Both the position numbers and the translations under genes were made by a program. This document shows positions 1-9,207 of a DNA stretch of 64,000 nt, in pieces (the stretch's first letter is position 1; each line of letters starts with the position of its first letter). The notes beneath the pieces were generated by a model that was not told the DNA's origin, searched no databases, and saw nothing but the letters and a program-made list of their open reading frames with translations. This stretch comes from Streptomyces albireticuli (GTDB lineage Bacteria > Actinomycetota > Actinomycetes > Streptomycetales > Streptomycetaceae), in contig NZ_JAJQQS010000005.1 of assembly GCF_021228125.1 (NCBI RefSeq), forward strand, positions 1 to 64,000. Direction: 5' to 3'.

Positions 1-2
1 TC

Positions 3-131
3 GACTCCGTCACCCTCGGCGACTCCGACGCCATCGCCCGCGCCGTCCTCACCCTCCCACCCGTCGCCCACGTACCCCCCGCCCTGCGCCGCGAGGTCGC
101 CGACGCGGAACTGACGGGCGTGATCGTATGA
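3..131 (+). CDS. C-terminal end of an unidentified protein (partial)
   Basis: The frame is open from the window edge to a TGA at 129-131 and gives the last 42 residues of a protein ending in ELTGVIV. No domain can be recognised in so short a piece. Its stop overlaps the ATG of the next gene in an ATGA arrangement, so the two are probably translationally coupled and in one operon. In Streptomyces, pcaB often follows the protocatechuate dioxygenase genes, but this tail does not resemble what I remember of PcaG, so I leave it unnamed. Confidence 0.6.
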   Translation, partial: DSVTLGDSDAIARAVLTLPPVAHVPPALRREVADAELTGVIV

Positions 132-1651
132 CCGGCCCGGTACCCGGCACAGGAGCGGACACCGGGGCCGGCGGGGGCACCGGGAACACCCCCGAGCCCC
201 TCGCCGCCGGTGCCGCGCCCGTGGCACCCCTGGGGGCGGCGGGCCCCGCGGAGCCCGCCGCCCCGGCGGAACCCGTGGACCCGCTCACCGACAGCGGGCT
301 CCTCTCCCCCGTGCGGGCGGGCACGCCCGCCGAGGACGCGACCGGCGACCGGGCGTGGCTCCAGGCCATGCTCGACGCCGAGGCCGCCCTGGCCCGGGCA
401 CAGGCCCGGCTGGGCACCGTGCCCGGCACGGCGGCGGAGTCCGTCACCCGGGCCGCCCGCGCGGACCTCTTCGACCCGCGCGCCCTCGCCCTCGCGGCCC
501 GTGAGACCGCCAACCCGGTCGTCGGCCTCGTCAAGGCGCTCACCCTGCGCGTCGCCGCGCAGGACCCGCAGGCGGCCGAGTACGTCCACCGCGGCTCCAC
601 CAGCCAGGACATCCTCGACACCGCCACCATGCTCGTCGCCCACCGCGCCCTGGGCCCGCTGCGCGCCGACCTCACCCGTATCGCCAGGGCCCTCGCGCAC
701 CTCGCCGACCGGCACCGCGACACGCTGATGGCCGGGCGGACGCTCGGCCTGCACGCGGTGCCCACCACCTTCGGGCTCAAGGCGGCGGGCTGGCGGCAGC
801 TGGTGCTCGACGCGGGCCGCCGCGTCGAGCACGTACGGCGCCATCTGCCGGTCTCCCTGGGCGGCGCCGCCGGGACCCTCGCCGGGTACCTCGCGTACGC
901 CCGTCTCGAAGGCACCGACGACCCCGGCTACGCCGGCCGGCTCTCCGCCGCGTACGCCGACGAGACCGGTCTCGCCCGCCCCGCGCTCCCCTGGCACACC
1001 CTGCGCACCCCGCTCGCCGACCTGGCGGCCGTCCTCTCCTTCACGACCGGCGCCCTCGGCAAGATCGCCACGGATGTGCTGACGCTCACCCGCACCGAGA
1101 TCGCCGAACTCGCCGAGCCCGCCACCGCCGGCCGGGGCGCCTCGTCCGCCATGCCGCAGAAGCAGAACCCCGTCCTCGCCACGCTGGTCCGCAGCGCGGC
1201 CCTCCAGGTCCCGCACCTGGCCGCCGGGCTCACCCAGAGCCTGCTGAGCGAGGACGAGCGCGCGGCGGGCGTCTGGCAGGCCGAGTGGCAGTTCCTCCGC
1301 GAGGCGCTGCGCCTGACCGGGGGCGCCGCCCACACCGCCGTCGAGCTGGCCGAGGGCCTGACCGTCCACGCCGGCCGGATGCGCGAGAACCTCGCGCTCA
1401 CCGGCGCCCGGATCGTCTCCGAGCGGCTGGCGGCCGAGCTCGCCCCGCACCTCGGCAAGGTCACCGCGAAGGCGCTGCTGACGGCCGCCTCCACGGAGGC
1501 CGACCGGTCCGGCAGACCGCTCCACACGGTGCTCGCCGACACCCCGGAGCTCAAGGGCCGTTACACCGAGGACGAGCTGGCGGCCCTGTGCGACCCCGCC
1601 GACCACACCGGCGCCGCGGCCGCCCTGACCGACCGGGCACTGCGGCCATGA
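128..1651 (+). CDS. pcaB: 3-carboxy-cis,cis-muconate cycloisomerase-like lyase (PcaB family)
   Basis: This 507-residue protein belongs to the fumarase/aspartase superfamily. It contains RGSTSQDILDTA near residue 157, the PcaB-like block AGRTLGLHAVPTTFGLKAAG, and the signature GASSAMPQKQNP near residue 343. PcaB lactonises 3-carboxy-cis,cis-muconate in the protocatechuate branch of the beta-ketoadipate pathway. The first 55 or so residues are Gly/Ala/Pro-rich and lie outside the domain, so a later start is possible. I kept the ATG that overlaps the previous stop. Its own stop overlaps the ATG of the nitrate transporter gene, which is odd for pcaB and leaves room for another lyase substrate. 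No other pca gene is recognisable in the window. Confidence 0.78.
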   Translation: MTGPVPGTGADTGAGGGTGNTPEPLAAGAAPVAPLGAAGPAEPAAPAEPVDPLTDSGLLSPVRAGTPAEDATGDRAWLQAMLDAEAALARAQARLGTVPGTAAESVTRAARADLFDPRALALAARETANPVVGLVKALTLRVAAQDPQAAEYVHRGSTSQDILDTATMLVAHRALGPLRADLTRIARALAHLADRHRDTLMAGRTLGLHAVPTTFGLKAAGWRQLVLDAGRRVEHVRRHLPVSLGGAAGTLAGYLAYARLEGTDDPGYAGRLSAAYADETGLARPALPWHTLRTPLADLAAVLSFTTGALGKIATDVLTLTRTEIAELAEPATAGRGASSAMPQKQNPVLATLVRSAALQVPHLAAGLTQSLLSEDERAAGVWQAEWQFLREALRLTGGAAHTAVELAEGLTVHAGRMRENLALTGARIVSERLAAELAPHLGKVTAKALLTAASTEADRSGRPLHTVLADTPELKGRYTEDELAALCDPADHTGAAAALTDRALRP

Positions 1652-2991
1652 CCACGCGCACCTCGAAGTGGATCAGCCACTGGGAGCCCGAGGACGCGGA
1701 GTTCTGGGAGCGCGAGGGCAAGCGCGTCGCCCGCCGCAACCTCGTCCTGTCCGTCGTCTCCGAGCACATCGGCTTCTCCGTGTGGAGCATGTGGTCGGTC
1801 CTGGTGCTCTTCATGTCACCGGCCATCGGCCTCGGTTTCGGCCCCGGCGAGAAGTTCCTGCTGGTGGTCATCCCGACCCTGGTCGGCGCGCTGCTGCGAC
1901 TGCCCTACAGCTACGCGGTCACCCGCTTCGGCGGCCGCAACTGGACGGTGTTCGCCACGGCGGTGCTGCTCGTTCCGGCCTCCCTCGCCGCGTACTTCGT
2001 CCACAGGCCGGGCACACCCCTGTGGGTCTTCCTCCTCGTCGCGGCGACGGCGGGCGTGGGCGGCGGGAACTTCGCCTCCTCGATGACCAACATCACGAGC
2101 TTCTACCCCCAGCGCCGACAGGGCTGGGCGCTCGGCCTCAACGCGGGCGGCGGCAACCTCGGCGTCGCGGCCGTCCAGCTCCTCGGCCTGCTCGTCATCG
2201 CCACGGCCGGTGACACGCATCCCGCGTACGTCGCCTCGCTCTACCTGCCGCTGATCGTGCTGGTGTCACTGCTGGCCGCCCTCCGGATGGACAACCTGGA
2301 GGCGGTGCGCACCGAGCCGGGCGCCCAGCGGGAGGCCCTGCGGCACGCCCACACCTGGTGGATCTCGCTGCTCTACATCGGCACGTTCGGGTCGTTCATC
2401 GGCTACGGGTTCGCCTTCGGCCTGGTGCTCCAGAACCAGTTCGCCTCCACCCCGCTGGAGGCCGCCTCGTACACCTTCCTCGGACCGCTGCTCGGCTCGG
2501 TGGCCCGGCCCTCGGGCGGCCGGCTGGCCGACCGCTGGGGCGGGGCGCGGGTGACGCTGTGGAGCTTCGCCGGGATGGGCGCGGGCACGGCCGTGCTGCT
2601 GCTCGCCTCCGACGCCGGCTCGTTCGGGCTGTTCGTGGCGGGGTTCACCGGCCTGTTCGTGCTCAGCGGGATCGGCAACGGCTCCACGTACAAGATGATC
2701 CCGGCCGTCTTCGCCCAGCGGGCGCTGAGCTCCGGCACGGGCCTCGCGGGGGCGCGGCGGCTCTCGGGCGCGGTGATCGGGATCGCGGGCGCGGTGGGCG
2801 CGCTCGGCGGCGTCGCGATCAACCTCGCCTTCCGCGCGGCCTACGGCGGCGCGTCCGGCGGCGGTTCGGGCGTACCGGCGTTCTGGGCCTTCCTCGTCTT
2901 CTACGCGGGCTGCGCGGTGGTCACCTGGACGGTGTACCTCCGCCGGGAACGCGCGGAGGCGTCCTCGGCCCTGGAGGCGTCCCGTGCGTAG
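1648..2991 (+). CDS. narK: NarK-type nitrate/nitrite transporter (MFS)
   Basis: A 447-residue membrane protein with about 12 hydrophobic segments. It opens with the typical NarK stretch WEPEDAEFWEREGKRVARRN, followed by Gly-rich nitrate-signature-like segments (VGGGNFASSMTN and NAGGGNLGVAAVQ). It would carry nitrate into, and possibly nitrite out of, the cell. The ATG overlaps the stop of the upstream lyase and the 3' end overlaps the GTG of the nitrate reductase gene by 8 bases. It is therefore the transport arm of an assimilatory nitrate operon. The longer open frame upstream of 1648 lies antiphase to the lyase gene and is not used. Confidence 0.9.
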   Translation: MTTRTSKWISHWEPEDAEFWEREGKRVARRNLVLSVVSEHIGFSVWSMWSVLVLFMSPAIGLGFGPGEKFLLVVIPTLVGALLRLPYSYAVTRFGGRNWTVFATAVLLVPASLAAYFVHRPGTPLWVFLLVAATAGVGGGNFASSMTNITSFYPQRRQGWALGLNAGGGNLGVAAVQLLGLLVIATAGDTHPAYVASLYLPLIVLVSLLAALRMDNLEAVRTEPGAQREALRHAHTWWISLLYIGTFGSFIGYGFAFGLVLQNQFASTPLEAASYTFLGPLLGSVARPSGGRLADRWGGARVTLWSFAGMGAGTAVLLLASDAGSFGLFVAGFTGLFVLSGIGNGSTYKMIPAVFAQRALSSGTGLAGARRLSGAVIGIAGAVGALGGVAINLAFRAAYGGASGGGSGVPAFWAFLVFYAGCAVVTWTVYLRRERAEASSALEASRA

Positions 2992-5329
2992 GGCTTCCGC
3001 GGGGCCCGGGGCGGGGGCCCCGGGCGAGGGCGGCGGACCGACGGCCGGGGCGGGGCCGCCGGCAGCCTCCGGGTTCCGCGCGGACGCCGGGGCCGGTGCC
3101 TCAAGCGACCCCGGGACCGGGGCCGCGCCCCGGCCCGGAGCCGGGACCCGTCCGGGGTACGGGCACGGCCCCGGAGCCGCCGGCGGCTCCGGGGCCCCGC
3201 GCTCCGACGCCGGCACCGCGCCCGCGCCCGTACCCCCCGCCGCGTCCGTCGCGCCCGCCGCGCCCGAAGTCCCCACCCACTGCCCCTACTGCGCGCTCCA
3301 GTGCGGCACCCGGCTCACGGCCCGCGACGCGGGGGCGGGCGCGGTGGTGCGGCCCTCGCCCGACTTCCCCGTCAACCAGGGCGGGTTGTGCCAGAAGGGC
3401 TGGACCGCGCCCGCGGTGCTCACCGCGTCCGACCGGCTGACGACGCCGCTGGTGCGGGACGCCGCCGGGGCGCTCGTACCGGCGGACTGGGACACCGCGC
3501 TCGACCTGATCGCGAACCGGCTCCGCGCGCTGCGGGACGCCCACGGGCCCGACGCCGTGGGCGTGTTCGGCGGCGGCGGGCTGACCAACGAGAAGGCGTA
3601 CCTGCTGGGGAAGTTCGCCCGCGTCGCGCTCGGCACCAGCCAGATCGACTACAACGGCCGCTTCTGCATGTCCTCCGCCGCCACGGCCGGGAACGCCGCG
3701 TTCGGCGTCGACCGGGGGCTGCCGTTCCCCGTCACGGACCTCGGCGACGCCGATGTGATCCTGCTGGCGGGCGCCAACCCCGCCGACACCATGCCGCCCC
3801 TGATGCGGCACCTCGGCCGGGCCGCCCTCGTGGTCGTCGACCCGCGCCGCACCGCCACCGCCGAGCGCGCCGCCCTGCACCTGCAGAACGCCCCCGGCAC
3901 CGACCTCGCGCTGGCCCTGGGCCTGCTGCACCTGGCCGTCGCCGAGGGGCTGGTGGACACCGCGTACGTGGCCGGGCGCACGGCGGGCTTCGAGGCGGCC
4001 CGGCAGCGGGCGATGGCCTGGTGGCCGGAGCGCGTCGAGCGGGTCACCGGGGTGCCGGTCACCGCGCTGCGGGAGGCCGTCACGCTGCTGGCCGGCGCCG
4101 AGCGGGCGTACGTCCTGACCGGGCGCGGCGCCGAGCAGCACAGCAAGGGCACCGACACGGCCGCCGCGTTCGTCAACCTCGCGCTGGCGCTGGGGCTGCC
4201 CGGCCGGGCGGGTTCCGGTTACGGCTGTCTGACCGGGCAGGGCAACGGCCAGGGCGGCCGCGAGCACGGCCAGAAGGCCGACCAGCTGCCCGGCTACCGG
4301 ATGATCGCCGACCCGGCGGCGCGCGCGCACGTCGCGGGCGTCTGGGGCGTACCGGCGGACTCCCTGCCGGGCCCCGGGCGCGGCGCGTACGAGCTGCTGG
4401 ACGCGCTCGGCACCGCGGACGGGCCGAAGGCGCTGCTGGTCTTCGGGTCGAACCCGGCCGTCTCGGCCCCGCGCGCGGGGCATGTGAGCGAGCGGCTGGC
4501 CGCCCTGGACCTCCTGGTGGTCGCGGACTTCGTGCCGTCCGAGACGGCGCGCATGGCCGACGTCGTCCTGCCGGTCACCCAGTGGGCCGAGGAGGAAGGG
4601 ACGATGACGAACCTGGAGGGGCGGGTGCTGCGGCGGCGCCGGGCGCTCCGCCCGCCGGCCGGGGTGCGCACCGACCTGGAGGTGCTCCAGGGGCTCGCGG
4701 TACGGCTGGGACAGCCGGAGGATCGATTCCCCACCGCGCCCCGGGCCGCCTTCGAGGAGCTGCGGCGCGCCTCGCGCGGCGGCCGCGCCGACTACGCGGG
4801 GATCAGCTACGAGCGGCTGGACGCCGGGGAGGCGCTGCACTGGCCGTGCCCCGACGAGGAACACCCGGGCACACCGCGGCTGTTCCTCGACCGCTTCGCG
4901 CACCCCGACGGGCGGGCCCGCTTCGCCGCCGTCGAGCACCGCGACCCGGCCGAGAACCCCGGCGGGCGCTTCCCGCTGTACGCCACGACCGGGCGGTCGC
5001 CCGCCCACTACCAGTCGGGGGCGCAGACGCGCCGGGTGCCCGAACTGACCGCGGCGGCCCCGGAGGCGTATGTGGAGATCCATCCCGACACCGCGCGCCG
5101 GGCGGGTCTGGACGAGGGCGCGACGGCCCGGATCAGCTCGGCGCGGGGCAGCACGCTCGCGCGCGTACGGCTGGTGGGGACGCTGCGCACGGACACGGTG
5201 TTCCTGCCGTTCCACTTCCCGGCCGAGGGCCGGGCCAACCTGCTGACGAACGACGCGCTGGACCCGCGCAGCGGGATGCCGGAATTCAAGGTGTGCGCGG
5301 TCCGCGTAGAGCCGATCGGCACGCCGTGA
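2984..5329 (+). CDS. nasA: Assimilatory nitrate reductase, molybdopterin catalytic subunit
   Basis: A 781-residue molybdopterin oxidoreductase. Residues 100-136 carry the N-terminal [4Fe-4S] ligands (C100, C103, C107, C136). C228, in NGRFCMSSA, fits the molybdenum-coordinating cysteine of Nas/Nap enzymes. The C-terminal part is the usual molydopterin-dinucleotide-binding domain (GRSPAHYQSG onward). The enzyme reduces nitrate to nitrite in the cytoplasm; no Tat signal is present. The GTG start has GGAGG six bases upstream, inside the 3' end of narK. The first 95 or so residues are a Gly/Ala/Pro-rich extension with no domain. The next two genes encode plausible electron donors. No nitrite reductase gene is present here. 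Confidence 0.88.
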   Translation: MRRASAGPGAGAPGEGGGPTAGAGPPAASGFRADAGAGASSDPGTGAAPRPGAGTRPGYGHGPGAAGGSGAPRSDAGTAPAPVPPAASVAPAAPEVPTHCPYCALQCGTRLTARDAGAGAVVRPSPDFPVNQGGLCQKGWTAPAVLTASDRLTTPLVRDAAGALVPADWDTALDLIANRLRALRDAHGPDAVGVFGGGGLTNEKAYLLGKFARVALGTSQIDYNGRFCMSSAATAGNAAFGVDRGLPFPVTDLGDADVILLAGANPADTMPPLMRHLGRAALVVVDPRRTATAERAALHLQNAPGTDLALALGLLHLAVAEGLVDTAYVAGRTAGFEAARQRAMAWWPERVERVTGVPVTALREAVTLLAGAERAYVLTGRGAEQHSKGTDTAAAFVNLALALGLPGRAGSGYGCLTGQGNGQGGREHGQKADQLPGYRMIADPAARAHVAGVWGVPADSLPGPGRGAYELLDALGTADGPKALLVFGSNPAVSAPRAGHVSERLAALDLLVVADFVPSETARMADVVLPVTQWAEEEGTMTNLEGRVLRRRRALRPPAGVRTDLEVLQGLAVRLGQPEDRFPTAPRAAFEELRRASRGGRADYAGISYERLDAGEALHWPCPDEEHPGTPRLFLDRFAHPDGRARFAAVEHRDPAENPGGRFPLYATTGRSPAHYQSGAQTRRVPELTAAAPEAYVEIHPDTARRAGLDEGATARISSARGSTLARVRLVGTLRTDTVFLPFHFPAEGRANLLTNDALDPRSGMPEFKVCAVRVEPIGTP

Positions 5330-5402
5330 CGTCACGGGCGGCCCCGGCCGCCGTCGCCGCCCGTGACGGCGGCGCGACGACAGGTACGAGGGAGGCGCCG
5401 CC

Positions 5403-7322
5403 GTGCGGGACGGCATGAGGGACACGACGCGGCCGACGGACTCCGGCGAGGCCGGAGCGGCGGTGGGGACCACGGGACCGGGCGGCGCCCGGGAGACCGC
5501 GGCGACGACGGGACCGGGCGGCGCCCGGGACGCTCCGGGGACCACAGGCCCCGAAAGCCCCGGGCAGGCCGCAGATGCTCCGGGGCCGAGCGGCAGCCGG
5601 GCGACCGCGGAATCCGCAGGCCCGGAAGGCCCCCGGCGGGACCCGACGCCCCCTGTGCCGGGCGGCGCCCGAACGGCCGTGGAAGCCACGTGCCCGGGAA
5701 GCCACGCGGCCACGCCTGTCACAGGCCGGGCCCGCGTCCAGCAGGCCGAGGCCGCGGGACCGGTCGGCACCGGGGAGGCCGCGGGACGGGCCGGCGTCCC
5801 AGCGGCCGCCCGGGCCCCGGGCCCCGGTGCCCTTCGGGACGCCGGGGCGGTCACCGGCCCCCGCAACGGCCCGCGGGCCGCGGGCCCCACCGGGCCCGGC
5901 ACTGCCCGGAACCCCGCGGCGACCGCGACCACACCCGCCCGGGAACACCCCGGCGCGCCCGGGCCCCGGGCCCGTCACGGCACCTGTCCCGGCGCCCGCA
6001 CCGGCATCCTCGTCATCGGCGGCGGGACCGCCGCCCACCGCCTCGTACAGCGGCTCCACGAGCTCGGTCACCCCGGGCCCGTGACCCTGCTGGGCGCCGA
6101 ACCCGGGCCCGCCTACCACCGGCCGCTCCTCACCTCCGTGCTCGGCGGCGGGCTCTGCCCCGCCGACCTGGTCCTGCCGCCGCTCCCCGAGGGCACGGTG
6201 GTGCGTACGGGCACGACGGCCGTCGCCGTCGACCGGTGGCGGCGGGTGGTGCGGACGGACGACGGCGGGGAGTACGCGTACGCGACGCTCGTCCTCGCGA
6301 CGGGGGCGCGGCCGCGGGAGCCGCTGGAGGGGGCGGGCGTGCTGCGGACGCTCGACGACTGCGCGCGGCTCGGGCCCGGGCATGTGACGGTGGTGGGCGG
6401 CGGCGTGCTCGGCGTGGAGACGGCGGCGGCGCTGCGGCGCGCGGGGCGCCGGGTCACGCTGGCGCACCCGGGCCCGTACCCGATGGCGGACCGGCTGCCC
6501 GCGGCGGCCGGGCGGCTGCTGGCGGCCCGGCTCGCCCGGCTCGGCGTGGAGGCGGAGCCGGACGCCGAGATCACCGGGCGCGAGCACGGCAAGCTGCGGC
6601 TGCGGGACGGCCGGCTGCTGGACGCGGACACGGTTCTGCAGTGCGCCGGGGTGACACCGGACACCGCACTGGCCCGCGCGGCCGGGCTCACGGTGCGCAC
6701 GGGCGTGGTCGTCGACGACGCGCTGCGCACCAGCGACCCGTACGTGCGCGCCCTCGGCGACTGCGCCGAGCACCCCGGGGCCGCGCCGGGCACCCACGCC
6801 AACGCCTGGGACCAGGCCGAGGCGCTGGCCGGGCTCCTGGCCACCGGCCGGGGCCGCTACCGGGGGACGCGGTACGTGGTCCGGCCGCGGGTGCCGGGCC
6901 TGGACCTCGTCACCATGGGCCGGGCGCACGAGGACGACCAGCGGGTGGCGTTCTCGGACCCCGCGCGCGGCCGCTTCGCGGAACTCTCGCTCCGTAACGG
7001 AATGTTGACTTCCGCGACACTGGTCGGCCTGCCGCGCGCCATCGCGGCCGTCACCCAGCTCCACGACCACGGCCTGCCCGTCCCCGCGGACCGGCTCGCG
7101 CTGCTGCTCGGCACCGCGCCCGCCGAAGCGGGCCCTGTCGAACTCCCGGACGAAGCCGTAGTCTGCCGGTGCAACAACGTCACAAAAGCCGCGCTGACCG
7201 CCGCGATACGCGCCGGCGCCCGAGACCTGCCCGCCCTCGCCACCGCCACCCGCGCCACCACCGGTTGCGGATCCTGCACCCCGACCGTAAGAGCGCTCTG
7301 CACCGAGGTACGCACTCCATGA
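5403..7322 (+). CDS. FAD-dependent reductase with C-terminal BFD-type [2Fe-2S] domain (nitrate reductase electron transfer)
   Basis: A 639-residue protein. Residues 1-200 are low complexity and contain two copies of TTGPGGAR. From about 201 it is a pyridine-nucleotide disulfide oxidoreductase-like FAD/NAD(P) domain (GILVIGGGTA, later VTVVGGGVLGVE). The last 53 residues are a bacterioferritin-associated-ferredoxin-type domain with ligands C588, C590, C622 and C625. This architecture matches the flavoprotein partner of assimilatory nitrate reductases, passing electrons from NAD(P)H to NasA. GGGAGG lies eight bases before the GTG. Internal GTGs (for example residue 93) could be the real start. 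Its stop overlaps the next ATG. Confidence 0.83.
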   Translation: MRDGMRDTTRPTDSGEAGAAVGTTGPGGARETAATTGPGGARDAPGTTGPESPGQAADAPGPSGSRATAESAGPEGPRRDPTPPVPGGARTAVEATCPGSHAATPVTGRARVQQAEAAGPVGTGEAAGRAGVPAAARAPGPGALRDAGAVTGPRNGPRAAGPTGPGTARNPAATATTPAREHPGAPGPRARHGTCPGARTGILVIGGGTAAHRLVQRLHELGHPGPVTLLGAEPGPAYHRPLLTSVLGGGLCPADLVLPPLPEGTVVRTGTTAVAVDRWRRVVRTDDGGEYAYATLVLATGARPREPLEGAGVLRTLDDCARLGPGHVTVVGGGVLGVETAAALRRAGRRVTLAHPGPYPMADRLPAAAGRLLAARLARLGVEAEPDAEITGREHGKLRLRDGRLLDADTVLQCAGVTPDTALARAAGLTVRTGVVVDDALRTSDPYVRALGDCAEHPGAAPGTHANAWDQAEALAGLLATGRGRYRGTRYVVRPRVPGLDLVTMGRAHEDDQRVAFSDPARGRFAELSLRNGMLTSATLVGLPRAIAAVTQLHDHGLPVPADRLALLLGTAPAEAGPVELPDEAVVCRCNNVTKAALTAAIRAGARDLPALATATRATTGCGSCTPTVRALCTEVRTP

Positions 7323-8545
7323 CCCGCACCCTTGTCATCGTCGGCCACGGCATGATCGGCCACCGCGTGGCCACCGACGTCCTCGCCCGCGACACCGCCG
7401 GCGAATGGCGCGTGACCGTCCTCGCGGAGGAGAGCCGGCCCGCGTACAACCGCGTGGCCCTCTCCACCTACCTGGGCGGCCGGGCCGCCGCCGCGCTGAC
7501 CCTGGCCCGCCCCGACTTCCTCGACGACCCGCGCCTCGACCTGCGCCTCTCCACACCCGTCGCCGCGATCGACCGGGACTCCCGCACGGTGAAGACCGCC
7601 GACGGCACGGCCGTCCCCTACGACGCGCTGGTCCTGGCCACCGGCTCCCGGCCGTTCGTCCCGCCCGTCCCGGGCCACGACCTGCCCGGCTGCTTCGTCT
7701 ACCGCACCCTCGACGACCTGGACGCGATACGCGCGGCCGCCGAGGGCTCCGAGGGCCGGCCCGGCGTCGTCATCGGCGGCGGCCTGCTCGGCCTGGAGGC
7801 GGCCGGCGCGCTGCGCAAGCTGGGGATGAAGGCGCACGTGGTCGAGATGGCCCCGCGCCTGATGGCCGTTCAGCTGGACCAGGGCGGCGGCGACATCCTG
7901 GCGCGCATGATCAGGGAACTCGGCGTGGAGGTCCACTGCTCGGCCGTCACGGAGGCCGTGGAAGCGGGCCCGGACGGCTCGGTGTCCGGCGTCCGGCTGG
8001 CCGACGGCACCCTTCTGGAGACGGACCTGGTGGTCTTCTCCGCCGGCATCCGCCCCCGCGACGACCTCGCCGAGCAGGCCGGCCTCCGCCGCGCCGAGCG
8101 CGGCGGCTTCCTCGTCGACAACCGTCTGCGCACCGAGGACGACCGCGTCTGGGCCGTCGGCGAGTGCGCCGCGGTCGAGGGCCGCTGCTACGGCCTCGCG
8201 ACCCCCGGCTATCAGATGGCCAAGGTCGTCGTGGAGCAGCTCCTCGACGGCGACGACGCGGCCGGCTCCGTCTTCGACGGCGCCGACATGTCCACCAAGC
8301 TCAAGCTGCTCGGCGTCGACGTCGCGAGCATCGGTGACGCCCACGCCACGACGCCCGGCGCCATCGAGTACGTCCAGGCCGACCCGGCCGCGGGCACCTA
8401 CGCGAAGCTGGTCCTGGCGGAGGACGGGCGGACCCTGCTGGGCGGGGTGCTGGCGGGTGACGCGAAGCCGTACCCGCTGCTGCGATCGCTGCTGAACCGC
8501 GAACTCCCGGCCCCGGTGGACCAGATGCTGGCCTGGAAGCCCTGA
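7319..8545 (+). CDS. FAD/NAD(P)-dependent oxidoreductase, NirB N-terminal-like
   Basis: A 408-residue two-dinucleotide-binding flavoprotein. It begins TLVIVGHGMIG (FAD site) with PAYNRVALSTYLGG as in NirB and rubredoxin/nitrite reductase flavoproteins, and a second site is GVVIGGGLLGLEAAG. It lacks the siroheme half of NirB. It presumably supplies electrons to nitrate or nitrite reductase. The ATG overlaps the previous stop (ATGA), so it ends the same polycistron. It converges on the regulator gene on the other strand with 46 bases between stops. Confidence 0.84.
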   Translation: MTRTLVIVGHGMIGHRVATDVLARDTAGEWRVTVLAEESRPAYNRVALSTYLGGRAAAALTLARPDFLDDPRLDLRLSTPVAAIDRDSRTVKTADGTAVPYDALVLATGSRPFVPPVPGHDLPGCFVYRTLDDLDAIRAAAEGSEGRPGVVIGGGLLGLEAAGALRKLGMKAHVVEMAPRLMAVQLDQGGGDILARMIRELGVEVHCSAVTEAVEAGPDGSVSGVRLADGTLLETDLVVFSAGIRPRDDLAEQAGLRRAERGGFLVDNRLRTEDDRVWAVGECAAVEGRCYGLATPGYQMAKVVVEQLLDGDDAAGSVFDGADMSTKLKLLGVDVASIGDAHATTPGAIEYVQADPAAGTYAKLVLAEDGRTLLGGVLAGDAKPYPLLRSLLNRELPAPVDQMLAWKP

Positions 8546-8591
8546 GCGGCGTCGGCCGCTCCGCCGGACGCGGACCACGGGGCCCCTGGGC

Positions 8592-9074
8592 TCAGTGGTC
8601 CGCGAACCACCGGCGCGTCCGCTCCGGGATCCCCGGGGAGCTCCGCAGCACCGTCTTCTGTACGTCCGCGAGCGTCTTCGCCGCGAGCTGGCGGCGCCAG
8701 GCGAGCTCCGCCTCGCGCATGGCCCACGACACGTGGCACGGATGGTCGAAGGCTCCCTGGGAGACCTCGCGCTGCGGGCCCCGGCGGCGGATCTCGGAGC
8801 AGCGGAACGCCTTCTCCGGGCCCTCGATGGCGGTCACGATGTCCATGAGCGTGATCGTCTCCGGCTCGCGGGCGAGCCGGAAACCGCCCCGGGGCCCCGG
8901 GCTGGAGGACGCGATGTCGGCCTGGACGAGGGCCTGGAGCTGTTTTCCCAAATAGGCCGGCGGAAGGTCGTAGAACGCGGCGAGCCTGGCCGCGGGGACC
9001 GCTCTCTCCGGCCCGACCCAGGCCAGGTTCAGGCAGGTGTGCATGGCCCATTCCACACCCTCGCTCATTCGCAT
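8592..9074 (-). CDS. Rrf2-family [2Fe-2S] redox sensor, RsrR-like
   Basis: A 160-residue Rrf2 regulator with an N-terminal winged helix (VEWAMHTCLNLA, then PPAYLGKQLQALV). From the ATG at 9074, E8, H12, C92 and C113 fall where, as I recall, RsrR of S. venezuelae binds its unusual [2Fe-2S] cluster (Glu8, His12 and two cysteines). The three-cysteine cluster of NsrR/IscR is absent. It would repress genes in response to redox or nitric-oxide-related stress. No clear ribosome site precedes the ATG. TATAGC lies nine bases upstream, so the message may be leaderless. It faces the end of the nitrate operon. Confidence 0.85.
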   Translation of the reverse strand: MRMSEGVEWAMHTCLNLAWVGPERAVPAARLAAFYDLPPAYLGKQLQALVQADIASSSPGPRGGFRLAREPETITLMDIVTAIEGPEKAFRCSEIRRRGPQREVSQGAFDHPCHVSWAMREAELAWRRQLAAKTLADVQKTVLRSSPGIPERTRRWFADH

Positions 9075-9207
9075 GAAAGCGATGCTATAGGGAGAATCGG
9101 CCCTGCAAAATGACTGCGTGGCACGCGAATTCACCTGAATAGGAGGGCGCCCCGGCACCCGGAGACCATGGCGCGAAGTGAGCGCCGGAGGTGCCGCGGG
9201 CGGCCCG

